A stretch of DNA of 64,000 nt. Origin: Desulfovibrio sp. UIB00 (lineage in GTDB: Bacteria > Desulfobacterota > Desulfovibrionia > Desulfovibrionales > Desulfovibrionaceae). Below, piece by piece: positions 55,356 through 64,000 of this stretch (the stretch's first letter is position 1; each line of letters begins with the position of its first letter). The translations under genes and the position numbers were made by a program. The notes under the pieces were generated by a model. That model ran no database searches and was not told where the DNA came from. It worked only from the letters and a program-made list of their open reading frames with translations. The DNA is taken from the NCBI RefSeq assembly GCF_022508225.1, contig NZ_JAETXJ010000009.1, forward strand, positions 62,001 through 126,000, in the 5' to 3' direction.

Positions 55356-56780
55356 ATGGCACTGGAACTACGGCAGCAACTTAAGCTGTCACAGCAACTG
55401 GTAATGACCCCGCAATTGCAGCAGGCAATCAAGCTGTTGCAACTCTCACGCGTGGAACTTCTGGAAACTGTGCAGCAGGAACTGCTTGAAAACCCCTTTC
55501 TCGAAGAATCTTCACTTACGGACGATGCCTCCCAGGAGCAGCACGAGGAAAGCCGCGAAGCCCCAAAGGAGGAAGTGTACGACAGGGAACTGGCCAAGGA
55601 CGCCGACTGGGAAGATTACCTCGGTGAGTTTGCCAGCACCCCCCGCCTTTCGCAGTCGCGCGAGTTTGAACTTGCCGAAGAAATTTCGCCTCTCGAAGCC
55701 CGATATGCGGCCAAGCCCACCCTTGAGGGGCATCTTTTCTGGCAGTTGCGCCTTTCGTCGCTGACAGAAGAGCAGAAGGCCATTGGCGAGGTCATTATCG
55801 GCAACCTCTCCTCCGCCGGGTACCTGCAAGCCAGCATTGAAGAAGTGGCCGAAATGGCCCAGGTCGCGCCCGAGGCAGTGCTGCCCGTGCTTGAGAGGGT
55901 GCAGCTTTTTGATCCCATCGGCGTTGCCGCGCGCGATGCGCGCGAATGCCTGATGGTGCAGATCAAGAGCCTCAATTACGCCCGCGACCCAATCCTCGTG
56001 GAGCTGGTAGAATCGCACCTCGAAGACCTCGAGGCCAAGCGCTACAAGCCCCTGCTGCGCAAGTTCAAGCTCGATATGGAAGAGCTCAAGGAGTATCTGG
56101 ATATCATCCAGAGCCTTGACCCATTGCCCGGCGCAAGTTTTGGCGGCGGCGAGCCAACCTACGTAAGCCCCGATGCCTATTTGTACAAGATGGGCGATGA
56201 ATTTGTGATTTTGCTCAATGATGACGGCCTGCCCCAGTTGCAGCTTTCGGCCATGAGCCAGATGAACATTGGCGGCTCTGAGAAGGAAAAGGACTACTGC
56301 GCAGAAAAGATCCGCTCCGCCTCATGGCTTATCAAGAGCCTGTATCAGCGCCAGCGCACGCTTTATAAGGTTATGGAAAGCATTGTGCGCCACCAGCAGC
56401 CATTTTTTGAAGACGGCGTGACCAAGCTCGCGCCGCTCATTCTCAAGGATATTGCTGACGACATCAGCATGCACGAATCAACGGTGAGCCGCATTACCAC
56501 CAACAAGTATGTGGCAACGCCCCACGGCATCTTTGAATTGAAGTTTTTCTTTAACAGCGGCCTTGAACTCGATGACGGAAGCCAGGTAGGCTCAGAAAGC
56601 GTCAAGGCTCTGATCAAGAAATTCATCTCTGAGGAAGATACCCGATCCCCCCTCAGCGATGAGCGTATCGGCGAAATGCTCAAGGAGCGTCTCAAGGTCA
56701 ATATTGCGCGGCGCACGGTGGCAAAATACCGCACGGCGCTTGATATTCCATCTTCGTCAAGGCGCAAGGAGCATTTCTGA
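55356..56780 (+). CDS. rpoN: RNA polymerase sigma-54 factor
   Basis: 474 aa. It directs -24/-12 promoters that need an enhancer-binding activator. The N-terminal activator region is Gln and Leu-rich (LRQQLKLSQQLVMTPQLQQA). The core-binding middle and the C-terminal DNA-binding part follow, ending with the RpoN box ARRTVAKYR. The order rpoN-hpf-rapZ-PTS is a conserved cluster. 36 nt separate it from hpf. Confidence 0.96.
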   Translation: MALELRQQLKLSQQLVMTPQLQQAIKLLQLSRVELLETVQQELLENPFLEESSLTDDASQEQHEESREAPKEEVYDRELAKDADWEDYLGEFASTPRLSQSREFELAEEISPLEARYAAKPTLEGHLFWQLRLSSLTEEQKAIGEVIIGNLSSAGYLQASIEEVAEMAQVAPEAVLPVLERVQLFDPIGVAARDARECLMVQIKSLNYARDPILVELVESHLEDLEAKRYKPLLRKFKLDMEELKEYLDIIQSLDPLPGASFGGGEPTYVSPDAYLYKMGDEFVILLNDDGLPQLQLSAMSQMNIGGSEKEKDYCAEKIRSASWLIKSLYQRQRTLYKVMESIVRHQQPFFEDGVTKLAPLILKDIADDISMHESTVSRITTNKYVATPHGIFELKFFFNSGLELDDGSQVGSESVKALIKKFISEEDTRSPLSDERIGEMLKERLKVNIARRTVAKYRTALDIPSSSRRKEHF

Positions 56781-56816
56781 TTCCCCGTCGAGTGGCTCAA
56801 TACTTAGGAGGAACTT

Positions 56817-57356
56817 ATGAACATCTCATTTGCTTTCAAGAACTTTGAAGCCTCCGAACATCTGAAGAAGTATGCCCGTCGCCGCATGGAAAAGCTGGGA
56901 CGGTTTTTTGGCAAGGCCTCTGGCCTTGAAGTTGTCGTTGTGCTGACAGTCGACAAGTTCCGTCATCGCTGCGAAGTGACCGTTACGGGCGAAGGCCTGC
57001 ACATCAACGCCACGGAGCAGACTTCGGACATGTACGCCGCCATTGACCTTGTGACAGACAAGGTTGAATCGCAGATCAAGCGCCAGGTGGCCCGCGTAAA
57101 GGCCCAGCGGCGGCACGCCCGCAATACGGATGTGGACGTGTTTACCTACAACCTCGATGCCGAAGCCGACGTGCAGCAGCCCGTTGACGGCACCGACCGC
57201 CTCGCCACCAAGCCCCTGCATCTGGATGAAGCGCTCATGCAGCTTGATTCCATCGGCAGCGAGTTTCTGGTGTTCTTTAATGCAGAAAACAACCGCATCA
57301 ATGTGGTATACCGCACCAAGGTGAACGGCTATGCCCTCATTGACCCCGTGTTGTAA
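56817..57356 (+). CDS. hpf: Ribosome hibernation promoting factor, long form
   Basis: 179 aa. Long HPF dimerises 70S ribosomes into 100S particles in stationary phase. The N-terminal domain (~1-100) shows ASEHLKKYARRRMEKLGRFF and the C-terminal dimer domain (~120-179) shows KPLHLDEALMQLDSIGSEFL followed by VFFNAENNRINVVYR. GGAGG precedes ATG 56817. Part of the rpoN cluster. Confidence 0.95.
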   Translation: MNISFAFKNFEASEHLKKYARRRMEKLGRFFGKASGLEVVVVLTVDKFRHRCEVTVTGEGLHINATEQTSDMYAAIDLVTDKVESQIKRQVARVKAQRRHARNTDVDVFTYNLDAEADVQQPVDGTDRLATKPLHLDEALMQLDSIGSEFLVFFNAENNRINVVYRTKVNGYALIDPVL

Positions 57357-57541
57357 TCGTTCATAATGAGGGGGCGGGCTGGCAACGGCTCGCCCCCGTC
57401 TCAGGCGCACCCCCTGCCGGTTGCCGCGCAATGGCCCTCACCTGGGCTTGAGCGCGGCGCGGATTTGGCAACGTCCGTCAGAAGCCTGTGGCGTACAACC
57501 CCGGCTGCAAACGGCGATCTGACCCCGAAGAGGCGAATGTC

Positions 57542-58492
57542 ATGAAGGATTCCGCGCAGATACCCGCCACAGATTCCACCCTTGCCGCAAAGCCTGATGC
57601 CGACGCGCCCGTTCCCGGCGTGGATGTGCAGGTGTGCATTGTCACGGGCCTTTCCGGCGCTGGCAAAAGCACAGCGCTCAAGGTTTTTGAAGACATGGGC
57701 CATTTTGTGGTCGATGGGCTGCCCGTGAGCCTTGTCATGGAAATGGTGGACATGATGTCGCGCCCCTCCATGAGCCACTTCAAGGGTATTGCTCTGGGTA
57801 TGGATCTGCGCCAGAGCAATTTTGTGGAAGATATCAACGATTGCCTGAGCATGCTCGCGGGCAAAAACATCCGCCCCATGCTGCTTTTTCTTGAGGCCAA
57901 CAATCAGGAACTCATTCGCCGCTATGCCTCGACCCGCCGCCCGCATCCGCTGGAGCGCGAGGGCATGGGCCTTGAGGCGGCGCTGCTGGCAGAGCGCAGC
58001 AGCCTGCGCCCCCTGCGTGAAATGGCTGATCTGGTCATCGACACCTCGCGTTTCTCCATCCACGACCTGCGGCGCGCCATTCAGAAGCGCTGGAGCGGCA
58101 ACAAGGGCAAGCTGCGGGCCATCAGGGTCAACGTGATTTCTTTCGGTTTCAAATATGGTGTGCCGCGTGAGGCTGATCTGGTTTTTGACCTGCGTTTTCT
58201 GGCAAATCCCTATTTTGTGGAAGAGCTGCGGCCCATGAGCGGCAAGGACAAACCCGTTGCCGACTATGTGTTCAATTCGCCCCATGCCCGCGAATATCGC
58301 GACAAGCTGGTTGATCTGCTGTTTTTTATGCTGCCGCTCATGGAGGCCGAAGGCCGCTACCGCATAACCGTGGCCGTGGGCTGTACCGGCGGCCGCCACC
58401 GCTCTGTGGCAATGGCCGAAGAAATTTTACAGGCGCTGCGGCAGGCTGATTATCCGGCTTTTCTGGAGCATCGGCACCTTGAACTTGGCTAA
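57542..58492 (+). CDS. rapZ: RNase adapter protein RapZ (P-loop)
   Basis: ATG 57542 gives 316 aa. Walker A is [12 protein letters not shown] (~35-46), and the C-terminal signature is [20 protein letters not shown]. In enterobacteria RapZ controls amino-sugar synthesis through small RNAs; the role here may differ. A ptsN gene, often between hpf and rapZ, is not present. Confidence 0.93.
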   Translation: MKDSAQIPATDSTLAAKPDADAPVPGVDVQVCIVTGLSGAGKSTALKVFEDMGHFVVDGLPVSLVMEMVDMMSRPSMSHFKGIALGMDLRQSNFVEDINDCLSMLAGKNIRPMLLFLEANNQELIRRYASTRRPHPLEREGMGLEAALLAERSSLRPLREMADLVIDTSRFSIHDLRRAIQKRWSGNKGKLRAIRVNVISFGFKYGVPREADLVFDLRFLANPYFVEELRPMSGKDKPVADYVFNSPHAREYRDKLVDLLFFMLPLMEAEGRYRITVAVGCTGGRHRSVAMAEEILQALRQADYPAFLEHRHLELG

Positions 58493-58525
58493 AAAAGCTG
58501 GCACGTTCTGTTGCGTGAGGTTGTC

Positions 58526-58969
58526 ATGACGGACGAAAACAAGAAGACTCAGGTTGGAATCATTCTGGTTTCGCATGCCGACTATGGTTCGGCCATGCTG
58601 CGCACCGCCGAATTCATACTCGGGCAGCAGAGCGATTGCAGCTCCATCAGTGTTGACGTGGCGCACGAGGTTTCCGAAACCGTTCGCCGCCTTACGGACG
58701 CAACCCAGCGGCTCGACAAGGGCGCGGGCGTCATTATTCTTACCGATATGTTTGGCGGCACGCCCACCAATCTTGCGCTTTCGCTGCTGGCAACCCACAA
58801 GGTCGAGGTTGTTACCGGCGTGAACCTGCCCATGCTGCTCAAGGTGTTTACCTCGCGCGACAAGGAGCTTGAAGAAGTGGCCCGCATCGCTGGCGAGGCA
58901 GGCGCAAAAGGTATTGTGGTTGCGGGCAGCATGCTGCGCAACAAAGCCCGTGATAAAGCCGATAGCTAG
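58526..58969 (+). CDS. PTS mannose-type EIIA
   Basis: 147 aa from ATG 58526. The phospho-acceptor His is in GIILVSHADYGSAMLR, and VIILTDMFGGTPTNLALSLL is the EIIA-Man signature. It takes phosphate from HPr and gives it to EIIB. It is followed at once by EIIB. Confidence 0.92.
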   Translation: MTDENKKTQVGIILVSHADYGSAMLRTAEFILGQQSDCSSISVDVAHEVSETVRRLTDATQRLDKGAGVIILTDMFGGTPTNLALSLLATHKVEVVTGVNLPMLLKVFTSRDKELEEVARIAGEAGAKGIVVAGSMLRNKARDKADS

Positions 58970-58970
58970 T

Positions 58971-59429
58971 ATGTGGTTTCGCGTGGACAATCGCCTGGTT
59001 CACGGCCAGGTCATCGAAGCCTGGTTACCCTACACAGGGGCGCGACATCTGGTGGTAGCCAACGACGAACTTGCGGACGACATAATGCGGCAGCAGATAA
59101 TTGAACTGGCAGTGCCGCAGCGCGTGATGACCCACTTCATCAGCGTAAAGGAACTGGCGGCCACGCTCAATTCATGCGGTGATGACTGTTTTGTGCTGTT
59201 TGCCAATTGTCAGGATGCGCGGCGCGCCTGTGACGCGGGTATCCTCATGCAGGTGCTGAACATGGGCAACCTGCACTACGCGCCGGACAAGCTACAGGTG
59301 CTGCCCCATGTGGCCCTTTCCGCACAGGACAGGGAAGACCTGCACGTTATACAGGATCATCTTGTGCAGCTTGATTTTCGCTGCGTTCCCACAGAGACAG
59401 TTAGAGGCCCCAATGACCAACTTTTCTGA
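58971..59429 (+). CDS. PTS mannose/sorbose-type EIIB
   Basis: 152 aa from ATG 58971. The signature RVDNRLVHGQVIEAWLP holds the His that receives phosphate from EIIA. The start lies 1 nt past the EIIA stop. The stop overlaps the EIIC start (59413) by 17 nt. Confidence 0.92.
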   Translation: MWFRVDNRLVHGQVIEAWLPYTGARHLVVANDELADDIMRQQIIELAVPQRVMTHFISVKELAATLNSCGDDCFVLFANCQDARRACDAGILMQVLNMGNLHYAPDKLQVLPHVALSAQDREDLHVIQDHLVQLDFRCVPTETVRGPNDQLF

Positions 59430-60104
59430 TGTATTCGTTGCCGGGGTTCCCTACGCTTTTTTTTTGCCCTGGCTGGCGCTGCGCGTTCAACCTGCATCGT
59501 TGGCCTTGTAGACCGCCCCATCTGTCTGGCCCTGTTCGCGGGCTTTTTTACCGGCGACTGGTCGCTGGCACTCCCCCTTGGCATAATCATCGAACTGCTC
59601 TGGCTTGACGCGCTGGAGCTTGGCAGCGTGGTGCCGCCGTATGGCAGCCTGAGCTTTCTGCTGGTGTTCCCCCTGTGCAGACAGTTTGGGCTGGATCAGC
59701 CCGGTATGGCGCTGTTGCCGCTCATACTCTCCATGATGGCGGCCTACACGGCGAGCTGGTGTGAACAGCGCCAGCGCATCAACCTCAACCCGATGGTGGA
59801 TGCCGTGGTGGCGTGGGGGAGCGGCAGCGGGGGAGTATCGCCGGGGCGCGTTATTCTGCGGGCCGGGCTGTGCCGCGCCTTGTGGCAGGCGGCGTTGTAT
59901 GTTGTGTGCTTTGGGCTGATTTATCTGCTGCTGGCGGTGCTGTCGGCACATCACGCCATACCGGCCCTGCGGGCGGTGACGTGGTCTGCCCTGTATGTGG
60001 CGGCCCTGCTTGGGGCGGTGCTGTCGTTGCGCACGCGTCAGGCCTACGCTGTGCTTGTGGGCACGCTGGGCGCGCTGGCACTGCTCATTTGGGGCGGCAA
60101 CTAG
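59413..60104 (+). pseudogene. PTS mannose-type EIIC, frameshifted at a T9 run
   Basis: ATG 59413 encodes MTNFSDVFVAGVPYAFF and then meets a T9 run (59457-59465). Reading on in frame stops at 59511. A -1 shift restores a continuous membrane protein (ALAGAARSTCIVGLVDRPIC, FAGFFTGDWSLALPLGIIIE, then MVPPYGSLSFLLVFPLCR) to 60104, the usual EIIC-Man content with several TM helices. Either the gene is off by one T, or the run is a slippery or phase-variable site, or it is a sequencing error. EIID is absent, so sugar transport would be impaired in any case. Confidence 0.8.
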
Positions 60105-60220
60105 GGAGTGGCTGGAACTGCATAGAGGGGAAAACTGAGTAGTGGGCTGGTGGTAGAGCTGCTGCGGCTTGGCCTGCAGTTCGTCCAGATTTAGACGAAA
60201 CTCGCCTCCAGCTCTGCGGG

Positions 60221-60252
60221 AGAGCGACAACCTCCTAAGTTGTAGGCCACAG
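60221..60252 (+). repeat. 32-nt duplicate of the tRNA-Arg anticodon region
   Basis: AGAGCGACAACCTCCTAAGT and the following TGTAGGCCACAG are identical to 60452-60483 in tRNA-Arg. It resembles an att remnant left by an element that integrated in this tRNA gene. The gap 60105-60430 holds no other gene I can support. Confidence 0.8.
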
Positions 60253-60430
60253 TTGTAGGCAGCCCGCCAATTACAGACATCTGGCCCTTTTTCTCCATAT
60301 GCGCGACTTGGATTTTTCCCCTGCCACCCGCGCCAGAAGTGCCCATTCAGAGGCCAGATGCTTTGCTGCCAGTGAAGCCGTAGATGCCCAGCTTGACATG
60401 ACCCTAAAGAATTACTACAAAATCCGGATT

Positions 60431-60507
60431 GCGCTCGTAGCTCAGTTGGATAGAGCGACAACCTCCTAAGTTGTAGGCCACAGGTTCGATTCCTGTCGGG
60501 CGCACCA
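60431..60507 (+). tRNA. tRNA-Arg(CCT)
   Basis: 77 nt with encoded CCA. Acceptor GCGCTCG pairs with CGGGCGC (one G-U), D arm GCTC/GAGC, anticodon stem ACAAC/GTTGT with loop CTCCTAA, so anticodon CCT. T loop TTCGATT. It serves AGG codons. Confidence 0.96.
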
Positions 60508-60509
60508 GC

Positions 60510-60556
60510 AATTTAAAAATGGTCACACGGAATTTCCGTGTGACCATTTTTAAATT
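60510..60556. terminator. Long perfect hairpin after tRNA-Arg
   Basis: AATTTAAAAATGGTCACACGG pairs over 21 bp without mismatch with 60536-60556. It stands between the tRNA and the convergent DUF262 gene and works both ways. Confidence 0.8.
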
Positions 60557-60618
60557 GTTCTGTTGCTAGGTCATTTGCTAAGGGATGTTTGTTTGCGTAC
60601 GGTGATAATACTATTTGC

Positions 60619-62181
60619 TCATTGCTTCACAGACTGATTGCAAAAAGGATGTGTCAGTTGACAATTATCGATACTTCCTTTCCCTTCTTCACGCACTCGT
60701 TTGATATGATCATATGAAACAGATTTTTCAGCGTCTAAATATCCATCACATACAGGGCATTTTAAAGCTGATGAAAGCGCTTTGTGAATAAAAACTTCAC
60801 TTTTTGTGTTTTCACTAAATGTAAGCGTATTGTTTTTTTCAGTTCCAATAATAAGTTTTCCTTTGAGTCCAGAAGCATCAATAAGGAAGTTTTCATCAAC
60901 TTGATTGGAATTTAAAAGTGTGTTGATGATAGATTCCAGCAAAGAAGCATACACATCTATACGCTTTGTACTGATGTGCTTTTGCAAAATCGAAGCAATT
61001 GTATCTTTATATTTAATAAGTATTAGTTCAAGTTGTGGTCGAATGGAGGTGAATTTTTTAAAAAATGTTTGATCATTATTAGATATTTTTTTTCCAATGA
61101 GCTTTACAGTCCCCATAAACATTGGACTAGAATGATGCCCAGACGGGCCATAAAAATAGACTGCTGGATGGAGGCCTAGGCTGCCCCCGTCGTTACCTGT
61201 GATCCTATTTGCAAGACGTATCCCTCTGTCTAGAACTTTGACGGTTTCGCTACCAGTCGAATCTTCATGCATCTCTGCTATTTTTTGGGGAATGCCAGAT
61301 TGATCTCTGTTTGCGATTAATAAAAATTCGATCAGAACTTGGAGGGCCGTTCTTACCCCTTTTGACCCGCCGAGCGGAAGATCAAGAGTTTTTATCGGTC
61401 TTTTTATCTCGGGTTCAAATAAAATAATGTGTAGCTTTTTTGCGTTTTCTTCAATTTGTAGAGAGCATTCTTTAGGAAAAGCTGACCAATATTTATGTCC
61501 TTTTCCGGAACGAATAATGGCTCGTGCTGCGATTGGAATGGCGCATTTTCTGCACTTAAGCAAAAGCTCCTCTACTTCATCTAAAGGAGTTCCTTTTGTA
61601 TTTATTTTGAAAAAAGAATTTTCAGCTTTATCAGCATCCCCTTTTACCCATTGGATGGGAAGCCCACGTGATGCGATTGCCGTCATCATTTTTCTTTCAC
61701 TAGGATCTTCACTTTCGATTCTTTCCTCAATGTCCACCCAACTTCCAATTTTGCTATTAACAAGTTTTCTTGTGGTTTGAGCAATTTTTTTTTGTTCTTC
61801 TGATATTTCTCCACCAAAATATGCTTGAGAAAGGGGACCATCACCATAATCATCTTCTATCCAAGCCCGAAGAGCACTTAAGCGATGTCCACCATCAATA
61901 ACAAATAAGGCAGAAGAAGACTTCCACAAAATTACCGATGGAATTAAGTCGCCACTAGTAAAACATTCTAGAAGTGAGACTACTTGTTGAGGATTCCAAT
62001 GACTGGTTTCTCTTTGAAAATCGGGTTTTCTTAAGCGAGGTCCAATTAATGCTCCTTTTGTAAAATCTCTCAAAGAAATAGTTGATACATTGTCAAAGGA
62101 AGAGTCATCAGTTTCTTCAGATGCAAAATCAGCCCTTTTTATCATTGCATCAAGGTTTACCAAGTTTGCTCTGCTAGCCAT
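60619..62181 (-). CDS. DUF262-HNH protein (GmrSD-like)
   Basis: 520 aa, AT-rich. The N-terminal DUF262/ParB-nuclease-like domain has the nucleotide-binding motif FVIDGGHRLSALRAW (~95-110) and the strand RKPDFQRETSHWNPQQVV. The C-terminal HNH-type region has CPVCDGYLDAEKSVSYDHIK followed by CQLTHPFCNQS, a zinc-binding beta-beta-alpha fold with a D-H pair. This architecture matches GmrSD and related type IV restriction systems that attack modified phage DNA. It sits alone beside tRNA-Arg with foreign base composition, so it is probably island cargo. Confidence 0.8.
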   Translation of the reverse strand: MASRANLVNLDAMIKRADFASEETDDSSFDNVSTISLRDFTKGALIGPRLRKPDFQRETSHWNPQQVVSLLECFTSGDLIPSVILWKSSSALFVIDGGHRLSALRAWIEDDYGDGPLSQAYFGGEISEEQKKIAQTTRKLVNSKIGSWVDIEERIESEDPSERKMMTAIASRGLPIQWVKGDADKAENSFFKINTKGTPLDEVEELLLKCRKCAIPIAARAIIRSGKGHKYWSAFPKECSLQIEENAKKLHIILFEPEIKRPIKTLDLPLGGSKGVRTALQVLIEFLLIANRDQSGIPQKIAEMHEDSTGSETVKVLDRGIRLANRITGNDGGSLGLHPAVYFYGPSGHHSSPMFMGTVKLIGKKISNNDQTFFKKFTSIRPQLELILIKYKDTIASILQKHISTKRIDVYASLLESIINTLLNSNQVDENFLIDASGLKGKLIIGTEKNNTLTFSENTKSEVFIHKALSSALKCPVCDGYLDAEKSVSYDHIKRVREEGKGSIDNCQLTHPFCNQSVKQ

Positions 62182-62317
62182 AAATTCTTCTTCCTCGTAT
62201 CATTGTGCTGTCAATTTTAATTAATATATCTTTGCACTTTTCCCTGTTCACTGCGAATACGAATCTGCTACTAACTTTTTTTACTTCTATTTTCGATATC
62301 ATGGTTATAATTAATCC

Positions 62318-64000
62318 TCACCCCTTCTGCAACCACGCGCAGAGCTTCTGGTAGAGCAGCGACACTGAAACGGGCTTGGCGATAAAGTCGTTCATGCCAG
62401 CTTCTATGCACAGTTCGCGGTCTTCGGCAAAGGCGTTGGCAGTCATGGCGATAATGGGGATTGTGGCCCCTTGGGGAAGCAGCCGTATCTGCCGTGTGGC
62501 TTCCAGGCCGTTGATGTGCGGCATCTGCATATCCATAAGAATCAGATCATAGGTAGCGGCCTGCACCCGCTCAATGGCCTTGCCGCCGTCCTCTGCCAGA
62601 TCAACGATAAAGCCCACATCTTCCAGCAGGGCCTGCGCAATCTCTCGGTTGATAGGCTCGTCTTCCACCAGCAGAATGCGCTTGCTGCCAAGCTTTTGCC
62701 GGATGGTGCGTTCCGCTTCCTCAGCGCTGACTCTGGTCGGTTCATTGACCGGGGGCGCGTCCTTACGCAGAACGGCAGTGAACCAGAACGTGCTGCCCTT
62801 GCCCTCCACGCTGGTCATTCCCGCCTTGCCGCCCATGAGTTCCGCAATCTTCTTGGTGATGGCGAGGCCAAGGCCCGTGCCGCCGTATTTGCGGCTCATG
62901 GAGTTATCCGCCTGTTCAAAAGCGCTGAAAAGGCGCGGCTGCATCTCCGGGCTGATACCGATGCCTGTGTCTTCCACCTCAAAGCGGTATGTCACAGTGG
63001 TGTCTGTCTGCGATTCCGGGCGCACTGTCACCTTAACATAGCCGTGATCCGTAAACTTGAGCGCATTGGTGGCGAGGTTGAGCAGGGCCTGCTGCAACCG
63101 GCTGTCGTCACCATAGACGGGGCAGGTCTCTGGCGCGGCATCCATAAGCAGCTCAATGCCTTTTTCCTGTGCTTTTTGCCCCAGAATGGACGTGATGTTC
63201 TCAAGCAGGGTCGGCACATGCACGGGCACGTGTTGCAGAACGAACTTTCCGGCTTCTATTTTTGATAATTCTAGAACATTGTTGATGATTTCCAGCAAAT
63301 GACTGCTGGCGATCTCAATCTTTGTGAGCTTTTCCACTTGGCTGGGCGTGAGGCCTGATTTGCGCAAAATATGGATCATGCCCGTGATGGCGTTCAGGGG
63401 GGTGCGGATCTCGTGGCTCATGTTGGCGAGGAAGGCGCTCTTGGCAACGCTGCCAGCCTCTGCCGCGTTTTTGGCAATAATCAGATCCTGGGTTCGCGAT
63501 TCCACCAATGCCTCCAATCGTTCGTGATGAGCCGCAAGCTCGGCCTCAACCTGCTTGCGCTCGGTGATATCCCTGACAAGCCCTATAGCAATCCACCGAC
63601 CCTGCATGTTCATGGTAGACAGCGCAAGCTCGATGGCAAATTCCTGTCCATTCTTACGCAGGGCGCTCAGTTCCGCGCCAGGACCCAAAAAATCCCCCTG
63701 GCCATTGTGGCAGAAATTTTTCAGGCCCTCGGCCATTTTTTCGCGGTAGCGGGGCGGAACCAAAAATTCGTGCAAAACCCGCCCCATAACCTCATCTGCC
63801 ATATAGCCAAAAATAGTCTCCGCCGCCTTGTTCCAAAAAATGATGCGCCCGGAGCAGTCCAGCAGAATCAGCGCGTCCTTGATGCTGTTTGTGGTCAGGC
63901 GGAAGCGTTCTTCATTTTCACGCAGGGTTTGCTCACGCTTCTGAATCTCTTTGCTCATTTTATTGATGGAGTTTGCCAGATCGCCAATTTCATCTTTGCC
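62318..64000 (-). CDS. Hybrid sensor histidine kinase, 5' end beyond window
   Basis: At least 560 codons; the frame is open to the right edge and the last bases encode a HAMP-like DEIGDLANSINK, so the true start and membrane domain lie outside. Domains in order: HAMP, PAS (~residues 15-135 of the visible part), HisKA with the phospho-His in FLANMSHEIRTPLNAITGMI, HATPase (GTGLGLAITKKI), then a receiver domain with the phospho-Asp in YDLILMDMQMPHINGLEATR. It belongs to the BarA/TorS-like hybrid group. No cognate regulator is visible. Confidence 0.93.
   Translation of the reverse strand, partial: GKDEIGDLANSINKMSKEIQKREQTLRENEERFRLTTNSIKDALILLDCSGRIIFWNKAAETIFGYMADEVMGRVLHEFLVPPRYREKMAEGLKNFCHNGQGDFLGPGAELSALRKNGQEFAIELALSTMNMQGRWIAIGLVRDITERKQVEAELAAHHERLEALVESRTQDLIIAKNAAEAGSVAKSAFLANMSHEIRTPLNAITGMIHILRKSGLTPSQVEKLTKIEIASSHLLEIINNVLELSKIEAGKFVLQHVPVHVPTLLENITSILGQKAQEKGIELLMDAAPETCPVYGDDSRLQQALLNLATNALKFTDHGYVKVTVRPESQTDTTVTYRFEVEDTGIGISPEMQPRLFSAFEQADNSMSRKYGGTGLGLAITKKIAELMGGKAGMTSVEGKGSTFWFTAVLRKDAPPVNEPTRVSAEEAERTIRQKLGSKRILLVEDEPINREIAQALLEDVGFIVDLAEDGGKAIERVQAATYDLILMDMQMPHINGLEATRQIRLLPQGATIPIIAMTANAFAEDRELCIEAGMNDFIAKPVSVSLLYQKLCAWLQKG

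Overview
The window looks like a chromosome segment from a Desulfovibrio-type sulfate reducer (Desulfobacterota). This is inferred from the gene set: sigma-54, HPF, RapZ and mannose-type PTS proteins in a row, a fused ispDF, a GlcD/GlcF-like 2-hydroxyacid dehydrogenase pair, flagellar hook genes, a LapG-type protease and large chemotaxis and histidine-kinase sensors. The core is GC-rich. The first ~17.5 kb is visibly more AT-rich and mosaic.

Region 1 (1-15.3 kb) is the end of a decayed prophage tail-fibre operon (12.55-15.3 kb, minus strand) plus a chain of cargo cassettes. Most cassettes read plus and several look like phage-defence or toxin-antitoxin genes: two PD-(D/E)XK nuclease-like proteins, two TM proteins with a C-terminal SH3-like domain, an Sll1717-like P-loop ATPase, a tetratricopeptide-like lipoprotein, HicAB, an orphan barstar, a lipoprotein and an MGMT-like small protein. 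Cassettes are separated by partial copies of two phage-end genes. 'Type 1' is the 3' end of the gene at 12553-12870. 'Type 2' is the gene at 3737-3997, also present as a pseudogene at 1236-1493 and as scraps at 5769-5862 and 7729-7749. A ~65-bp intercassette sequence recurs three times (1, 1495, 4049). This is a recombination-built cargo hotspot.

Region 2 (15.8-17.5 kb) has an AT-rich HEPN-like gene, a tRNA-like element with a hairpin inserted in its anticodon arm, and a complete IS200-type element.

Region 3 (17.7-26 kb) is a type I-C CRISPR-Cas locus: cas3, cas5c, cas8c, cas7, then a cas4 cut short by the first CRISPR repeat. The array has 27 repeats and 26 spacers. cas1, cas2 and a leader are absent, so this looks like an interference-only system whose array is read through from the cas operon.

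Region 4 (26.3-36 kb) is core: a dCACHE chemoreceptor, a FAD/Fe-S dehydrogenase pair, a LapG-like protease beside a membrane PAS protein with a ligand-less HD-GYP domain, and a glycosyltransferase-like protein. Region 5 (36-51.9 kb, all minus) has flgE-flgD-fliK; two glycosyltransferases with a DUF342/FapA-like protein, a STAS protein, dtd and an acyl-CoA ligase; then ispDF, the RNase P RNA gene, a zinc-ribbon protein and a Nif3-like protein. A candidate small RNA follows at ~52 kb.

Region 6 (52.3-60.1 kb) has purQ (minus), then pyrG, rpoN, hpf, rapZ and mannose-type PTS IIA, IIB and IIC on plus. The IIC gene is frameshifted at a T9 run. Region 7 has tRNA-Arg(CCT) with a 32-nt duplicate of its anticodon region upstream, an accessory DUF262-HNH protein downstream, and a hybrid histidine kinase running off the right edge.
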